Positions 47,901 to 54,792 of a stretch of DNA of 64,000 bases are shown here, in pieces; position 1 is the stretch's first letter; each line of letters opens with the position of its first letter. Location of the stretch: assembly GCA_902784435.1 (NCBI GenBank), contig CACZUR010000003.1, positions 1 through 64,000 on the forward strand, in the 5' to 3' direction. Position numbers and translations under genes: made by a program. This DNA comes from an uncultured Bacteroidia bacterium (lineage in GTDB: Bacteria; Bacteroidota; Bacteroidia; Bacteroidales; UBA932). The notes beneath the pieces are model-generated. The model saw only the letters and a program-made list of their open reading frames with translations. It was not told the origin of the DNA and made no database searches.

Positions 47901-48168
47901 GAGCGGCAGTTTCGGCGACGGCTGGACCATCGAGGTGGATGCCAAACGCTTCAGCTACGGAGAGATTGTCTTCCCGGTTGGCGGCTACATCGACTGCTGG
48001 ACTCCCGGCTATGCCAAGGTGGGTGAAAGAACCCATATCTGGGCAGCCAAGAAGTATGATTCCGAACGTTCGAACTGCCTGTACTTCCGTGCCGACAAGG
48101 ATAACAAATACTACTCCCAGAAGTTCCACAAGGCCAAAGCCGGCTCTGTCCGCTGCGTAGCCGAATAA
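44971..48168 (+). CDS. Large surface lipoprotein with coiled-coil stalk and two FISUMP modules
   Basis: The 1065-residue product has signal MKKFLTSVAMALLLVGCAKEYDD (lipobox VGC, acidic export residues). A short coiled coil follows (LKERIGALETRVTALESSIQ, residues 25-50), as in stalked surface proteins. A DUF4988-like region comes next (GVTITYTNGDVKYFEISPK, PVFTIDGDGNLLVSIDGGEP), then a BACON-like domain ending at VIQTIVIGQDA. Two tandem modules of about 350 residues complete it. The first (380-720) holds SANSYIVTAAGEYKF, MDRNLGALV near 499 and YDPCPPGYRVP near 602. The second (740-1065) holds SANSYILGAGGNYKF, MDRNLGALV near 856 and YDPCPAGYRVP near 958. A Pro/Gly linker (VPPTPTPGGGNEP) separates them. 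The duplicated module suggests avidity for a repeating ligand. Confidence 0.85.
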   Translation: MKKFLTSVAMALLLVGCAKEYDDSGLKERIGALETRVTALESSIQSLQSAIGEGVFVAKVQELADPETGKTVGVTITYTNGDVKYFEISPKADYTGPVVGVIKSGSGALVWAIDGVAIQVNGDEVPVYQTPVFTIDGDGNLLVSIDGGEPVVLGQVQNEGATLVDGIFTDIKVEQDKVVLTLSDNTKVNIPFAEAFKLNIETKEFTFGTLDAIEVPYTVSAKTAGTVVGVAGYNPKEFSVKVEADKIVVTPLSLKAAGVMLAYADSKIGLVSTESLTFEGEGLEVTDKPFSAEMDYMAPGEDASVEVNVVSNVDFDVKPVDEWIKLVSVKAQAYTITLSLDDNTTGAFRTGTVNLVKKGTEDVIQTIVIGQDAAAPAEAGPANLSKKQSANSYIVTAAGEYKFAAVKGNSEESVGAVAKAEVLWETYNNDQEVAVGSVIASVNYADGFISFATPDVLLPGNAVIAAKDANDVILWSWHIWIPATEITTDTYGLYSLPLMDRNLGALVAATATAEAPVESYGFLYQWGRKDPFPGPAAVSGSAFAKTSGPAPSQLSGDGATEACKITLEQSIQNPLLMGRMNNKGWITPANNELWLDESKTIYDPCPPGYRVPARDAEQPLHGSDFTAVTGWTESKDFHIFGMGDPVAVFPFTGYLDDYDPAGSVAKNGLRALYWTAHKSDDETAYGMNVRETTSGGNAHKLGTAGKSRGGSIRCVVFDPTAIVPPTPTPGGGNEPASAIDLSKDGSANSYILGAGGNYKFAAVKGNSAESVGTVASAEVLWETFNTTTAPEAGAIIASVGVEDGFITFSTPDPIMCGNALIAAKDAEGNILWSWHIWIPIDDVATLDGTALCGAQIMDRNLGALVATSATGEVDPLSIGLNYQWGRKDPFPGMASMSSNTGAAVAGTAWTAHGTTEDTAYAIAHPTEYIHIPNVDEGVWNKDDPADLWNADGDKKTIYDPCPAGYRVPLYDSSLPMWSGSFGDGWTIEVDAKRFSYGEIVFPVGGYIDCWTPGYAKVGERTHIWAAKKYDSERSNCLYFRADKDNKYYSQKFHKAKAGSVRCVAE

Positions 48169-48179
48169 CATTTTTTCAT

Positions 48180-48205
48180 CCAGGGGGCGCTGACCCGCCC
48201 CTTGG
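48180..48205 (+). promoter_or_regulatory. GC-rich intergenic hairpin 1 of the FISUMP series
   Basis: CCAGGGGGCG pairs with CGCCCCTTGG as ten base pairs with one G-T wobble and a six-base loop. It follows the stop codon of the double-FISUMP gene by 11 bases and is preceded by TTTTTTCAT. No T-run follows, so it does not look like a simple terminator. A processing or mRNA-stability element is possible. A closely related sequence recurs at 52615. Confidence 0.65.
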
Positions 48206-48242
48206 GTGCCAAGATTTTAACAACACAAAAACTAAAAAAGCT

Positions 48243-48386
48243 ATGAAGAAAAAAGAATTGTATGCATCGCCCCAGACAGAAGTGCTGGAGCTAAGCTATG
48301 CCGAGCCTGTTTGTCAGGCCGCTTCTCCTACCAATAGCGGCGTGCAGGATTATCAGAAAGATTCTTATACTCCCGTCTGGGGTTAA
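48243..48386 (+). CDS. Small ORF, 47 residues, paralog of the ORF at 50486
   Basis: Too short for ordinary gene calling but well supported. The peptide starts MKKKELYASPQTEVLELSYA and continues EPVCQA before a variable tail rich in polar residues (ends DSYTPVWG). The first 26 residues are identical to those of the small ORF at 50486, while nine of these 26 codons differ only at synonymous positions. That pattern means selection on the peptide. There is no signal peptide or membrane segment. Its stop is 16 bases before the next lipoprotein start. I do not know its function; short peptides of this general kind occur in other Bacteroidales. It could be a leader peptide that controls the next gene, or a product in its own right. 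Confidence 0.8.
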   Translation: MKKKELYASPQTEVLELSYAEPVCQAASPTNSGVQDYQKDSYTPVWG

Positions 48387-48387
48387 C

Positions 48388-48395
48388 GAGGAGGG
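48388..48395 (+). promoter_or_regulatory. Strong Shine-Dalgarno site before the lipoprotein at 48403
   Basis: GAGGAGGG ends seven bases before the ATG. Strong sites of this type are rare in Bacteroidetes. It fixes the start at 48403 rather than the upstream in-frame Met at 48298, which lies inside the small ORF region. Confidence 0.7.
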
Positions 48396-48402
48396 CTGCA
48401 TC

Positions 48403-50400
48403 ATGAAAAAAGTCTTTCTATATGCTTCGGCCACCCTTTGCGTGGCCCTGCTGGCCCTCTCTTGCCAAAAGGCATCTGAGCAGGACAGTCTTGTAACGAT
48501 CGCTCCCGAGCAGGAAGCATCCTGTCCGGTAACGCTGACGTGCGCTTTCCCGTCCATGGAAACCATGAACAAAACAAAGGTTTCCTTTGCCGCTGACGGA
48601 ACGACACAGTGGCAGGTGGGAGACAGGCTGATTATCTATGGACTGACCGCCTCCGAAAAAATCGTTCATACGCTTTCGGCCGACGAGATAACGGACCCCA
48701 AAAACGCCGTATTCACCGTTGATTTATCCGGGGTTACGCCCAGTACCTGGGGCTATAAGCACTACAATGTGGCATTCCCGTATGACGAAGAGAACGTTCC
48801 GTTTACCGCCAGTTCCACCGATGACAGCGGCCGCGCCAGATTTCACAATACCAACCAGTTGTTGATGGCGGGATACATCAACGACGATAACGACATCGTC
48901 CTTTATAATCTGAATGCGGCTATTCTGTTCAAAGTTGACGGTGACTTTGACTCGTACCATTTCCTGGGCGCCGATGGCACAGAAATCGTCGGTTATGCCA
49001 ACTATCTCTGCCAAATGAACAACGCGACGCCCATTTACCGCAAAAAATATCTGCAAAGCAATGGAACGGCCGATCCTCTGACCAGGATTTCCGGCACGCT
49101 CCTCAGCAATAACGGTTCCGGGTATAACTATATCTATCTTCCCGTTAACAATTCCGATGCGGCGGGAGACGACGCCGATGCCGTATCTCTCCCGAATGGT
49201 TTCACCATCCAGTTTGTGAAAGAGGGTGTGATTAAAAAGACCATCACTTCTACGGCGGGCCTTACCATTTCCCCCGGCCACTTCATCGACCTGGGCCTGC
49301 TCCCGACTGCTTATATGCATGATTATGAACCCATTCCTGCTTCGGAAAAACTCACGGCTACAGAATTGAGCAATCCCCAATCGGCCAACTGCTATGTTGT
49401 TGACGGTGGTAATGACGCCAATAGGAACAAGGTGTTCAAGTTCCCTGCCGTTCAGGGAAACACCTATGTCTATGACGGGGATGCCGGGACATCTGTCGGC
49501 ACTGTCGCGAGCGTGGACATCGTATGGGAAACCTGGAATAACGCTGAGACCGTCACCGCAAACAGCGTAATTGCAATTGTTGACTATAAAGACGGATTCG
49601 TTTATTTCAAGATGCCTTCTACGCTTCATGCCGGCAATGCGCTCATCGCCGCAAAAGATGCCGATGGCAACATTCTTTGGAGTTGGCATATCTGGGTGCC
49701 TGCAGACATTTATAAAGGCGCTAGCACTGCTTACAATGCCAATACTTTTGGGATTTCCGTTCCCGCAATGATGAGTAGAAATTTGGGGGCTCTGGTAGAT
49801 GCTCAGGCAGAGGAGTCAGAAGTAGATGTAAGATCCTTTGGTCTGATGTATCAGTGGGGCCGAAAGGATCCGTTCATGGGTCCCGGTGCCGTTGCAACCA
49901 AAACGGCGGCAACCATGAATGCAAGGATTGCCTTCTCTATTTATAGCGGACAACTTAGTTTAGCGGAATCCATCGCAAATCCCACTCGATTTGGCAACTA
50001 TAGTGGCGACTGGAATTCAACCCCCGACGCCGACCTTTGGGGTGATGTTAGTGGCACCAAGTCCATTTATGACCCCTGCCCGACCGGTTATAAGGTTCCG
50101 AGGAGAGATGTCGACGGAAATATTCTGTTCAAGACTGCCGATTTGACGGATCAGACCGGCTGGGAGGCGAACACTGCTTATCATTGGTTCACCGTCGGTT
50201 CTCCCAAGGCCGTTTTCCCGATTTGCGGTTACTATTACTATAATGGAAAACTTGACCATGTTGCCGATAGAACGCTTATTTGGAATTCCCATAAGTCTGA
50301 TGACAATAGCGCATATACCCAGTTCTTTAATGCTGGGGAAACCACGAAGGATGCATATAAAAAAGCCTATGGCGGCACTGTCCGCTGCGTAGCCGAATAA
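48403..50400 (+). CDS. Surface lipoprotein: fimbrillin-like domain plus FISUMP module
   Basis: The 665-residue product starts MKKVFLYASATLCVALLALSCQKASEQD (lipobox LSC, acidic residues after it). Residues 40-310 are fimbrillin-like (TTQWQVGDRLIIYGL, PYDEENVPFTASST, NLNAAILFKVDGDFDSYHF). The shared module begins near residue 323 (QSANCYVVDGGNDANRN) and contains VDIVWETWNN, ILWSWHIWVP, MSRNLGALV (one change from MDRNLGAL), YQWGRKDPF, IYDPCPTGYKVP and GTVRCVAE. The GC content falls clearly in this C-terminal half; bases 49561-49620 are 35 percent GC by hand count, far below its neighbours. This may mark exchange of the module by recombination. It follows a small ORF by 16 bases. Confidence 0.82.
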   Translation: MKKVFLYASATLCVALLALSCQKASEQDSLVTIAPEQEASCPVTLTCAFPSMETMNKTKVSFAADGTTQWQVGDRLIIYGLTASEKIVHTLSADEITDPKNAVFTVDLSGVTPSTWGYKHYNVAFPYDEENVPFTASSTDDSGRARFHNTNQLLMAGYINDDNDIVLYNLNAAILFKVDGDFDSYHFLGADGTEIVGYANYLCQMNNATPIYRKKYLQSNGTADPLTRISGTLLSNNGSGYNYIYLPVNNSDAAGDDADAVSLPNGFTIQFVKEGVIKKTITSTAGLTISPGHFIDLGLLPTAYMHDYEPIPASEKLTATELSNPQSANCYVVDGGNDANRNKVFKFPAVQGNTYVYDGDAGTSVGTVASVDIVWETWNNAETVTANSVIAIVDYKDGFVYFKMPSTLHAGNALIAAKDADGNILWSWHIWVPADIYKGASTAYNANTFGISVPAMMSRNLGALVDAQAEESEVDVRSFGLMYQWGRKDPFMGPGAVATKTAATMNARIAFSIYSGQLSLAESIANPTRFGNYSGDWNSTPDADLWGDVSGTKSIYDPCPTGYKVPRRDVDGNILFKTADLTDQTGWEANTAYHWFTVGSPKAVFPICGYYYYNGKLDHVADRTLIWNSHKSDDNSAYTQFFNAGETTKDAYKKAYGGTVRCVAE

Positions 50401-50412
50401 CGCGTGTGCCGA

Positions 50413-50445
50413 TGTGCAAAGTTGGTTGTTGGCCAACCTTGCACA
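50413..50445 (+). promoter_or_regulatory. Intergenic hairpin 2 of the FISUMP series
   Basis: TGTGCAA (50413-50419) pairs with TTGCACA (50439-50445), and GTTGG pairs with CCAAC inside, with one A-C mismatch between the two stems and a seven-base loop. An A-rich stretch, not a T-run, follows. It lies between the 48403 gene and the second small ORF, matching the position of hairpin 1. Confidence 0.65.
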
Positions 50446-50485
50446 CAAAAGAGAATTTAAAAACACTAAAAACTATAAAAACGCT

Positions 50486-50635
50486 ATGAAGAAAAAAGAA
50501 CTGTACGCATCGCCCCAGACAGAAGTACTGGAGTTGAGCTACGCAGAGCCTGTCTGCCAGGCAACTTCGACCAATGCCGGTGTGCCGGATATCGTGATGG
50601 ATGGTTATCTCCCGGGATGGGAAAGCATTTTGTAA
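50486..50635 (+). CDS. Small ORF, 49 residues, paralog of the ORF at 48243
   Basis: The peptide starts MKKKELYASPQTEVLELSYA, then EPVCQA, followed by a different tail (TNAGVPDIVMDGYLPGWES). Across the 26 identical residues nine codons differ from the sister ORF and none changes the residue, so the reading frame is under selection. A longer frame from 50414 includes sequence across the hairpin and is unlikely to be the true start. The stop codon overlaps the Shine-Dalgarno site of the next gene. Its position (hairpin, then small ORF, then lipoprotein) is the same as at 48180-48403, showing that the whole block was duplicated. Function unknown. Confidence 0.8.
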   Translation: MKKKELYASPQTEVLELSYAEPVCQATSTNAGVPDIVMDGYLPGWESIL

Positions 50636-50640
50636 GGAGG
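50634..50640 (+). promoter_or_regulatory. Strong Shine-Dalgarno site before the lipoprotein at 50649
   Basis: AAGGAGG overlaps the small ORF stop codon and ends eight bases before the ATG at 50649. This suggests that ribosomes finishing the small ORF could restart on the lipoprotein gene. Confidence 0.7.
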
Positions 50641-50648
50641 ACCGAATT

Positions 50649-52604
50649 ATGAAAAAACTGATTCTTTATTCCATCGCTGTATTCAGCGCCGCCTCCCTGC
50701 TCCTTTCCTGCCAGAAGAACCAGGAAGAGATTAAACCCGTTCAGGAGCCTAATCTGCAAACCCTTACCGTGACCTTCCCTTCGATTGACGGCGCCGACAC
50801 GAAAGTGAGCAACGATCTCGGAACCACCGGCTGGGAAGTGGGCGACAAGCTTGTGTTCCAAGGCTGCCCGAAACCCTCAGGTACTGCCATCGCACCCATC
50901 GTCCACGAACTTACTGCCACAGAGATCGTCGACCCGAAAACGGCCGTCATCAACATCGATCTGTCTTCCCTTTCTCCGGACGAAGGGACGCCGTATGAGA
51001 TTAATGTAGCTTATCCTGCGGAGGCCTGGTCTTCTTATTCTTCCAGCCATACGTATGGCCGCAGCCGTTTTACCGATGCCACCAACCAGTTGTTGCTGGC
51101 CGGCTACCTGAATGGCAGCAGCATCGAACTGGAGCATGTGACCGCCGTCCTGTTCTTCAAAGTGCCCGCCGGTCTCGACGGACTCGTAGATTCTTACACA
51201 TTCTCCGGCAAGAACGGCGAAGTATTGGGGTATGGAAAATATCTCGTAGAGATTAACAGCTCTTCTCCTTCCTATCTGGCCAAGCTTGGTGCCGAAACCT
51301 ATGGAACCCTGGACCCCGTCACCAGTCTGTCCGGCCCCGTCGTTGCTGACGGAACAACCGTACATGCCATCTATTTCCAGAACGAAATAGACCTTGCCGA
51401 CGGCTTTACCCTCCTGTTCAAACTGGGAGGCGTTCCTAAGAAGACCATCTCGGCTTCTGCACAGCTCCATCTGGTCCATGGTCATGGCGTAGATTTGGGC
51501 CTTCTTCCCGAAGCATATATCGGGGATTACAAAGCTCCGGCAACGCATGATTCCTCCATTCCTACGACCGGAGCAACTGCTCTGGACGAGAGCGGAAACG
51601 CCAACAGCTACATTGTTGATGGCAGTGATTCCGACAATGAAGGAAAGGTGTTCACCTTCAAGGCCTATAAGGGCAACAGCACCACGAGCGTCGGAATCGT
51701 TGCTTCTGCCGAGATTCTGTGGGAGACCTGGAATACCGACGAAGTAACGGCCAACACCGTTATAGAGGCTGTAGACTTTGAAAAGACAGCCGCCAACGAC
51801 TACTACACCATCGTCTTCAAGACACCCGCTAGCCTGCATCCCGGAAACGCCGTCATCGCCGCCAAGGACGCCGGTGACAATATCCTCTGGAGCTGGCATA
51901 TCTGGGTACCTGAAACAACCGTTGCAGACGTGGCGGATGGCACAGTATTCAGTGCAACGGATGTTATGGACCGTAACCTGGGCGCACTTGTTGCCGCAGT
52001 TGCCAATACAGACGCAGACGTTGATATCAAGTCCCTTGGTTTGATGTATCAGTGGGGACGTAAGGATCCGTTCGTAAACAGAAGTGTTCTTGCCGGTTCT
52101 ACCAAGGCTAAGATTGAAGGCACTGCGGAAAGTGTTGCAGAGGGAACCATTTCTTTGGAAGAGTCAATTGCCAATCCCAGACAGCTTGGCCATACTAATG
52201 ACGCAAACTGGCTTTCTATTTCTGACAATACACTTTGGAGTAATTCAACAAAGACTATTTACGATCCCTGTCCCGTAGGATATCGTGTACCTGCCAGAAA
52301 TACCGACATTCATGTCTGGTCTGGTAGTAATAAAGTGACAGATGCTGACGGTTGGGCTTACAATGCCGAACACTACTGGTTCACGCTCGGTTCCCTTGTA
52401 TTCCCCGATGCAAGTTATCGTGATGATTATGGTGTAGGATCCATCCGTTATGATTCTGCGAAACCTCGTACCATGATTTGGAGTGCATACGCTTCCGGTG
52501 AGAATAAGGCATACTGCATCGACCTTAGGTTCAACGAGAGTTCTTTCAGCCGCAAGGAGAATCCCAAAGCACGTGTTGCTGCGGTCCGCTGCGTAGTGGA
52601 ATAA
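50649..52604 (+). CDS. Surface lipoprotein: fimbrillin-like domain plus FISUMP module
   Basis: The 651-residue product starts MKKLILYSIAVFSAASLLLSCQKNQEE (lipobox LSC). The N-terminal half is fimbrillin-like (TTGWEVGDKLVFQG, PAEAWSSYSSSHTYGRSRF, LEHVTAVLFFKVPAGL). The shared module starts near residue 312 (SGNANSYIVDGSDSDNEGK), with SAEILWETWN, ILWSWHIWVPE, VMDRNLGALVAA (about 439), YQWGRKDPF, IYDPCPVGYRVP (about 537) and VAAVRCVVE. GC drops in the last third: 52201-52260 is 33 percent by hand count, against 58 percent at 50761-50820 in the same gene. This internal change echoes the 48403 gene. A hairpin follows the stop codon. Confidence 0.82.
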   Translation: MKKLILYSIAVFSAASLLLSCQKNQEEIKPVQEPNLQTLTVTFPSIDGADTKVSNDLGTTGWEVGDKLVFQGCPKPSGTAIAPIVHELTATEIVDPKTAVINIDLSSLSPDEGTPYEINVAYPAEAWSSYSSSHTYGRSRFTDATNQLLLAGYLNGSSIELEHVTAVLFFKVPAGLDGLVDSYTFSGKNGEVLGYGKYLVEINSSSPSYLAKLGAETYGTLDPVTSLSGPVVADGTTVHAIYFQNEIDLADGFTLLFKLGGVPKKTISASAQLHLVHGHGVDLGLLPEAYIGDYKAPATHDSSIPTTGATALDESGNANSYIVDGSDSDNEGKVFTFKAYKGNSTTSVGIVASAEILWETWNTDEVTANTVIEAVDFEKTAANDYYTIVFKTPASLHPGNAVIAAKDAGDNILWSWHIWVPETTVADVADGTVFSATDVMDRNLGALVAAVANTDADVDIKSLGLMYQWGRKDPFVNRSVLAGSTKAKIEGTAESVAEGTISLEESIANPRQLGHTNDANWLSISDNTLWSNSTKTIYDPCPVGYRVPARNTDIHVWSGSNKVTDADGWAYNAEHYWFTLGSLVFPDASYRDDYGVGSIRYDSAKPRTMIWSAYASGENKAYCIDLRFNESSFSRKENPKARVAAVRCVVE

Positions 52605-52614
52605 GCTTTTTCAT

Positions 52615-52640
52615 CCAGGGGCGGCTGACCCTGCCCCTGG
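52615..52640 (+). promoter_or_regulatory. GC-rich intergenic hairpin 3 of the FISUMP series
   Basis: CCAGGGGC pairs perfectly with GCCCCTGG, extended by a G-T and a G-C pair, with a six-base loop. The surrounding sequence TTTTTCATCCAGGGG and GGGTGCC is nearly the same as at 48171-48210, so the two sites are copies of one element. No T-run follows. Confidence 0.65.
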
Positions 52641-52671
52641 GTGCCGGAAAAACACTAAAACGTATATCGAT

Positions 52672-54759
52672 ATGAAAACATCGAGAATTCTGAGCATTGC
52701 GCTCGTCAGTGCCTGCATCGGCCTTCTGGCCGCCTGCACCACAGAAAAGGTGATGGGCATGGTGGTTCCGGGGCCCAACACCAAGCCCTCCAGCGGGGAG
52801 ATTCCGTCCGGAGATCCCTTCAACCCGGACGCTCCGGATCCGGGTCCCGGCCCCAGTGAGGAAGACCCCATGGACGCCATCGTGAACAACCCCGAGCGCC
52901 TGGCCCGGCTGGGCATTACGCCCATCATTGAAATCTACTACACGGAGTACACCCGGACAGACCTGTTCCCGTCGCTGGAAGAGGTGCGCAACTTCACGCA
53001 CATCAACGTGGGCCATGTGCGCTTTGTGAACAAAGACACCGGCGAAGGCATCGAGATTGACTCCAAGACCATCCCGCTGGTGCAGAAGTTCGTGGCCTAC
53101 AAGGACCAGTACCCGGAGCTGAAGGTGAAGCTGCAGATGGGCGGCTGGGGCAAGAATGCCGACGGCTGGTCCCAGATGGCCCGCGATCCTGAGAAGCGCA
53201 AAGCCTTCGTGGACGAGTGCGTAGCCATTTGCGAGCAGTACGGCGTGGACGGCTTCGACATAGACTGGGAGTATCCCACCTATGCCGCCAAGGACGGCGA
53301 CCACGTAAACGGTGCCTCCCCGGCAGACTTCGAGAACTTCGTGACCCTGTTCAAGGAGATGCGCGAGGCCATGCCCGACAAAATCCTCTCCTACGCAGCC
53401 TCCGACAGCGGCAAATACACCGACAACGTGGGGGTGCTGCCCTACATCGACTACATCAACGTGATGACCTACGACCAGGGCAATCCGCCGTACCACAATT
53501 CCTCGCTGTACCGCAGCGGCATCACCGGCAGCCGCTGCTGCGCCGAAGCCATCGACGACATTTTCCATGGCAAGCAGGGCATCCCTTACCAGATGATGAA
53601 CTTCGGCCTGGCCTTCTACGGCCATGGCGACGGCTACAAGCAGACGGTGGGCAACCGCTATCCTTCTTCCGTGGACTACAGCAAGCTGGAAGACATCTTC
53701 TTCAAGAACAAGTGCGATGACATGGACGTGAAGGGCGTGAACTACCGCATCTGGGACGATGTGGCCAAGGTTCCCTACCTGGGCGACGCCCTGGGCCGCA
53801 TGTATGCCAGCTATGAGGACATAGAGTCCATCAACGCCAAGGTGGAATACCTCAAGAGCCGCAACATGCTGGGCGCCATGATCTGGGAGTACCGGCACGA
53901 CAACGACCAGGGAACCCTGCGCCATGCCGTGAAGCATGCCATGGACGGGAATCCCGATGCTCCGGGCCGATGGGAACGTCCGGAAGAGAATGTGGAGCCC
54001 GAGAAGCCGGCCGAACTGCCGGTGATGGGCAAAGCCACCAAGTTCGTCCTCCAGAAGGGCACCGAGAAGGTGGAAGAGCTCTCCGGCCTGTGCCTGAGCA
54101 AGGACAAGGACTTCCTCTGGGGCGTGCACGACAAGGGCACCCTGTACAAGATTTACTTCGACGGAAGCTTCGAGAAACACTGGTACCACGATGCCGACAT
54201 GGAAGGCATTACCCTGGACCCGGACACCGGAGACCTGTATATCGGCCTGGAGAGCAGTTCCAAGTCGGCCTATAAGGTTCCCGCACCGGGTTACAACTCC
54301 TATTCTTCCCTGTTCGCGGTGGAAGGCGTGGCCGATATGGGCAACTCCGGCGTGGAAGGCATTACCTGGCACAAGGGGAACCTGTACTTCGGCACGCAGA
54401 CCGGCGCCCGCCTGTTCGAATACAAGCTGGACGGCACGCAGCTGTGGAAGAAGAGCCTGCGCGATGTCACGTCCACCATCTCCGAGGTGGGAGACCTGTG
54501 CTACGACCCCGTGAGCGACTACCTGTGGGTACTGGATTCCAACAGCAACAAGGACAAGCCGCAGTATCTGGGCTTCACGCTGTATCTGTTCACCGGCGAC
54601 GGCAGCAAGCTGCTCAATACCTACTATGTGGGCGACTTTGCCAACTGGAACCCCGAAGCGGTGTGCGTAGACCACGGAAACAGCTGTATCTGGATTGCCG
54701 ACGACTGCGACAGCGGCAACCCTTCCTGGCTGCACAAGGTTGAGTTTACAAATCTTTAG
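52672..54759 (+). CDS. GH18 glycosidase fused to a SdiA-regulated-type beta-propeller
   Basis: A 695-residue surface lipoprotein (MKTSRILSIALVSACIGLLAACTTEK, lipobox AAC). A Pro/Gly/Asp-rich linker (residues 35-65) leads to a GH18 barrel with VKLQMGGWGKNADGW, the intact catalytic DGFDIDWEYP (Glu200), NVMTYDQG and AMIWEYRHD. From about residue 450 a second domain of roughly 240 residues contains propeller-type repeats: ELSGLCLSKDKDFLWGVHD, MEGITLDPDTGDLYIGLE, VEGITWHKGNLYFGTQTG, EVGDLCYDPVSDYLWVLDS and PEAVCVDHGNSCIWIADD. This is like SdiA-regulated (PF06977) proteins. I know no described role for this domain on a GH18; holding the substrate is a guess. It closes the locus and is followed by a terminator. 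Confidence 0.88.
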   Translation: MKTSRILSIALVSACIGLLAACTTEKVMGMVVPGPNTKPSSGEIPSGDPFNPDAPDPGPGPSEEDPMDAIVNNPERLARLGITPIIEIYYTEYTRTDLFPSLEEVRNFTHINVGHVRFVNKDTGEGIEIDSKTIPLVQKFVAYKDQYPELKVKLQMGGWGKNADGWSQMARDPEKRKAFVDECVAICEQYGVDGFDIDWEYPTYAAKDGDHVNGASPADFENFVTLFKEMREAMPDKILSYAASDSGKYTDNVGVLPYIDYINVMTYDQGNPPYHNSSLYRSGITGSRCCAEAIDDIFHGKQGIPYQMMNFGLAFYGHGDGYKQTVGNRYPSSVDYSKLEDIFFKNKCDDMDVKGVNYRIWDDVAKVPYLGDALGRMYASYEDIESINAKVEYLKSRNMLGAMIWEYRHDNDQGTLRHAVKHAMDGNPDAPGRWERPEENVEPEKPAELPVMGKATKFVLQKGTEKVEELSGLCLSKDKDFLWGVHDKGTLYKIYFDGSFEKHWYHDADMEGITLDPDTGDLYIGLESSSKSAYKVPAPGYNSYSSLFAVEGVADMGNSGVEGITWHKGNLYFGTQTGARLFEYKLDGTQLWKKSLRDVTSTISEVGDLCYDPVSDYLWVLDSNSNKDKPQYLGFTLYLFTGDGSKLLNTYYVGDFANWNPEAVCVDHGNSCIWIADDCDSGNPSWLHKVEFTNL

Positions 54760-54792
54760 GAAATCTTAATGTGGGTTTTCGTAAATTGGGAG

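Noticed and set aside
43110-52604. Diversity-generating retroelement acting on the FISUMP modules
   Set aside because: The series of variable surface modules invites the idea, but no reverse transcriptase gene, template repeat or A-biased variable region was found in the window. One could still lie outside.
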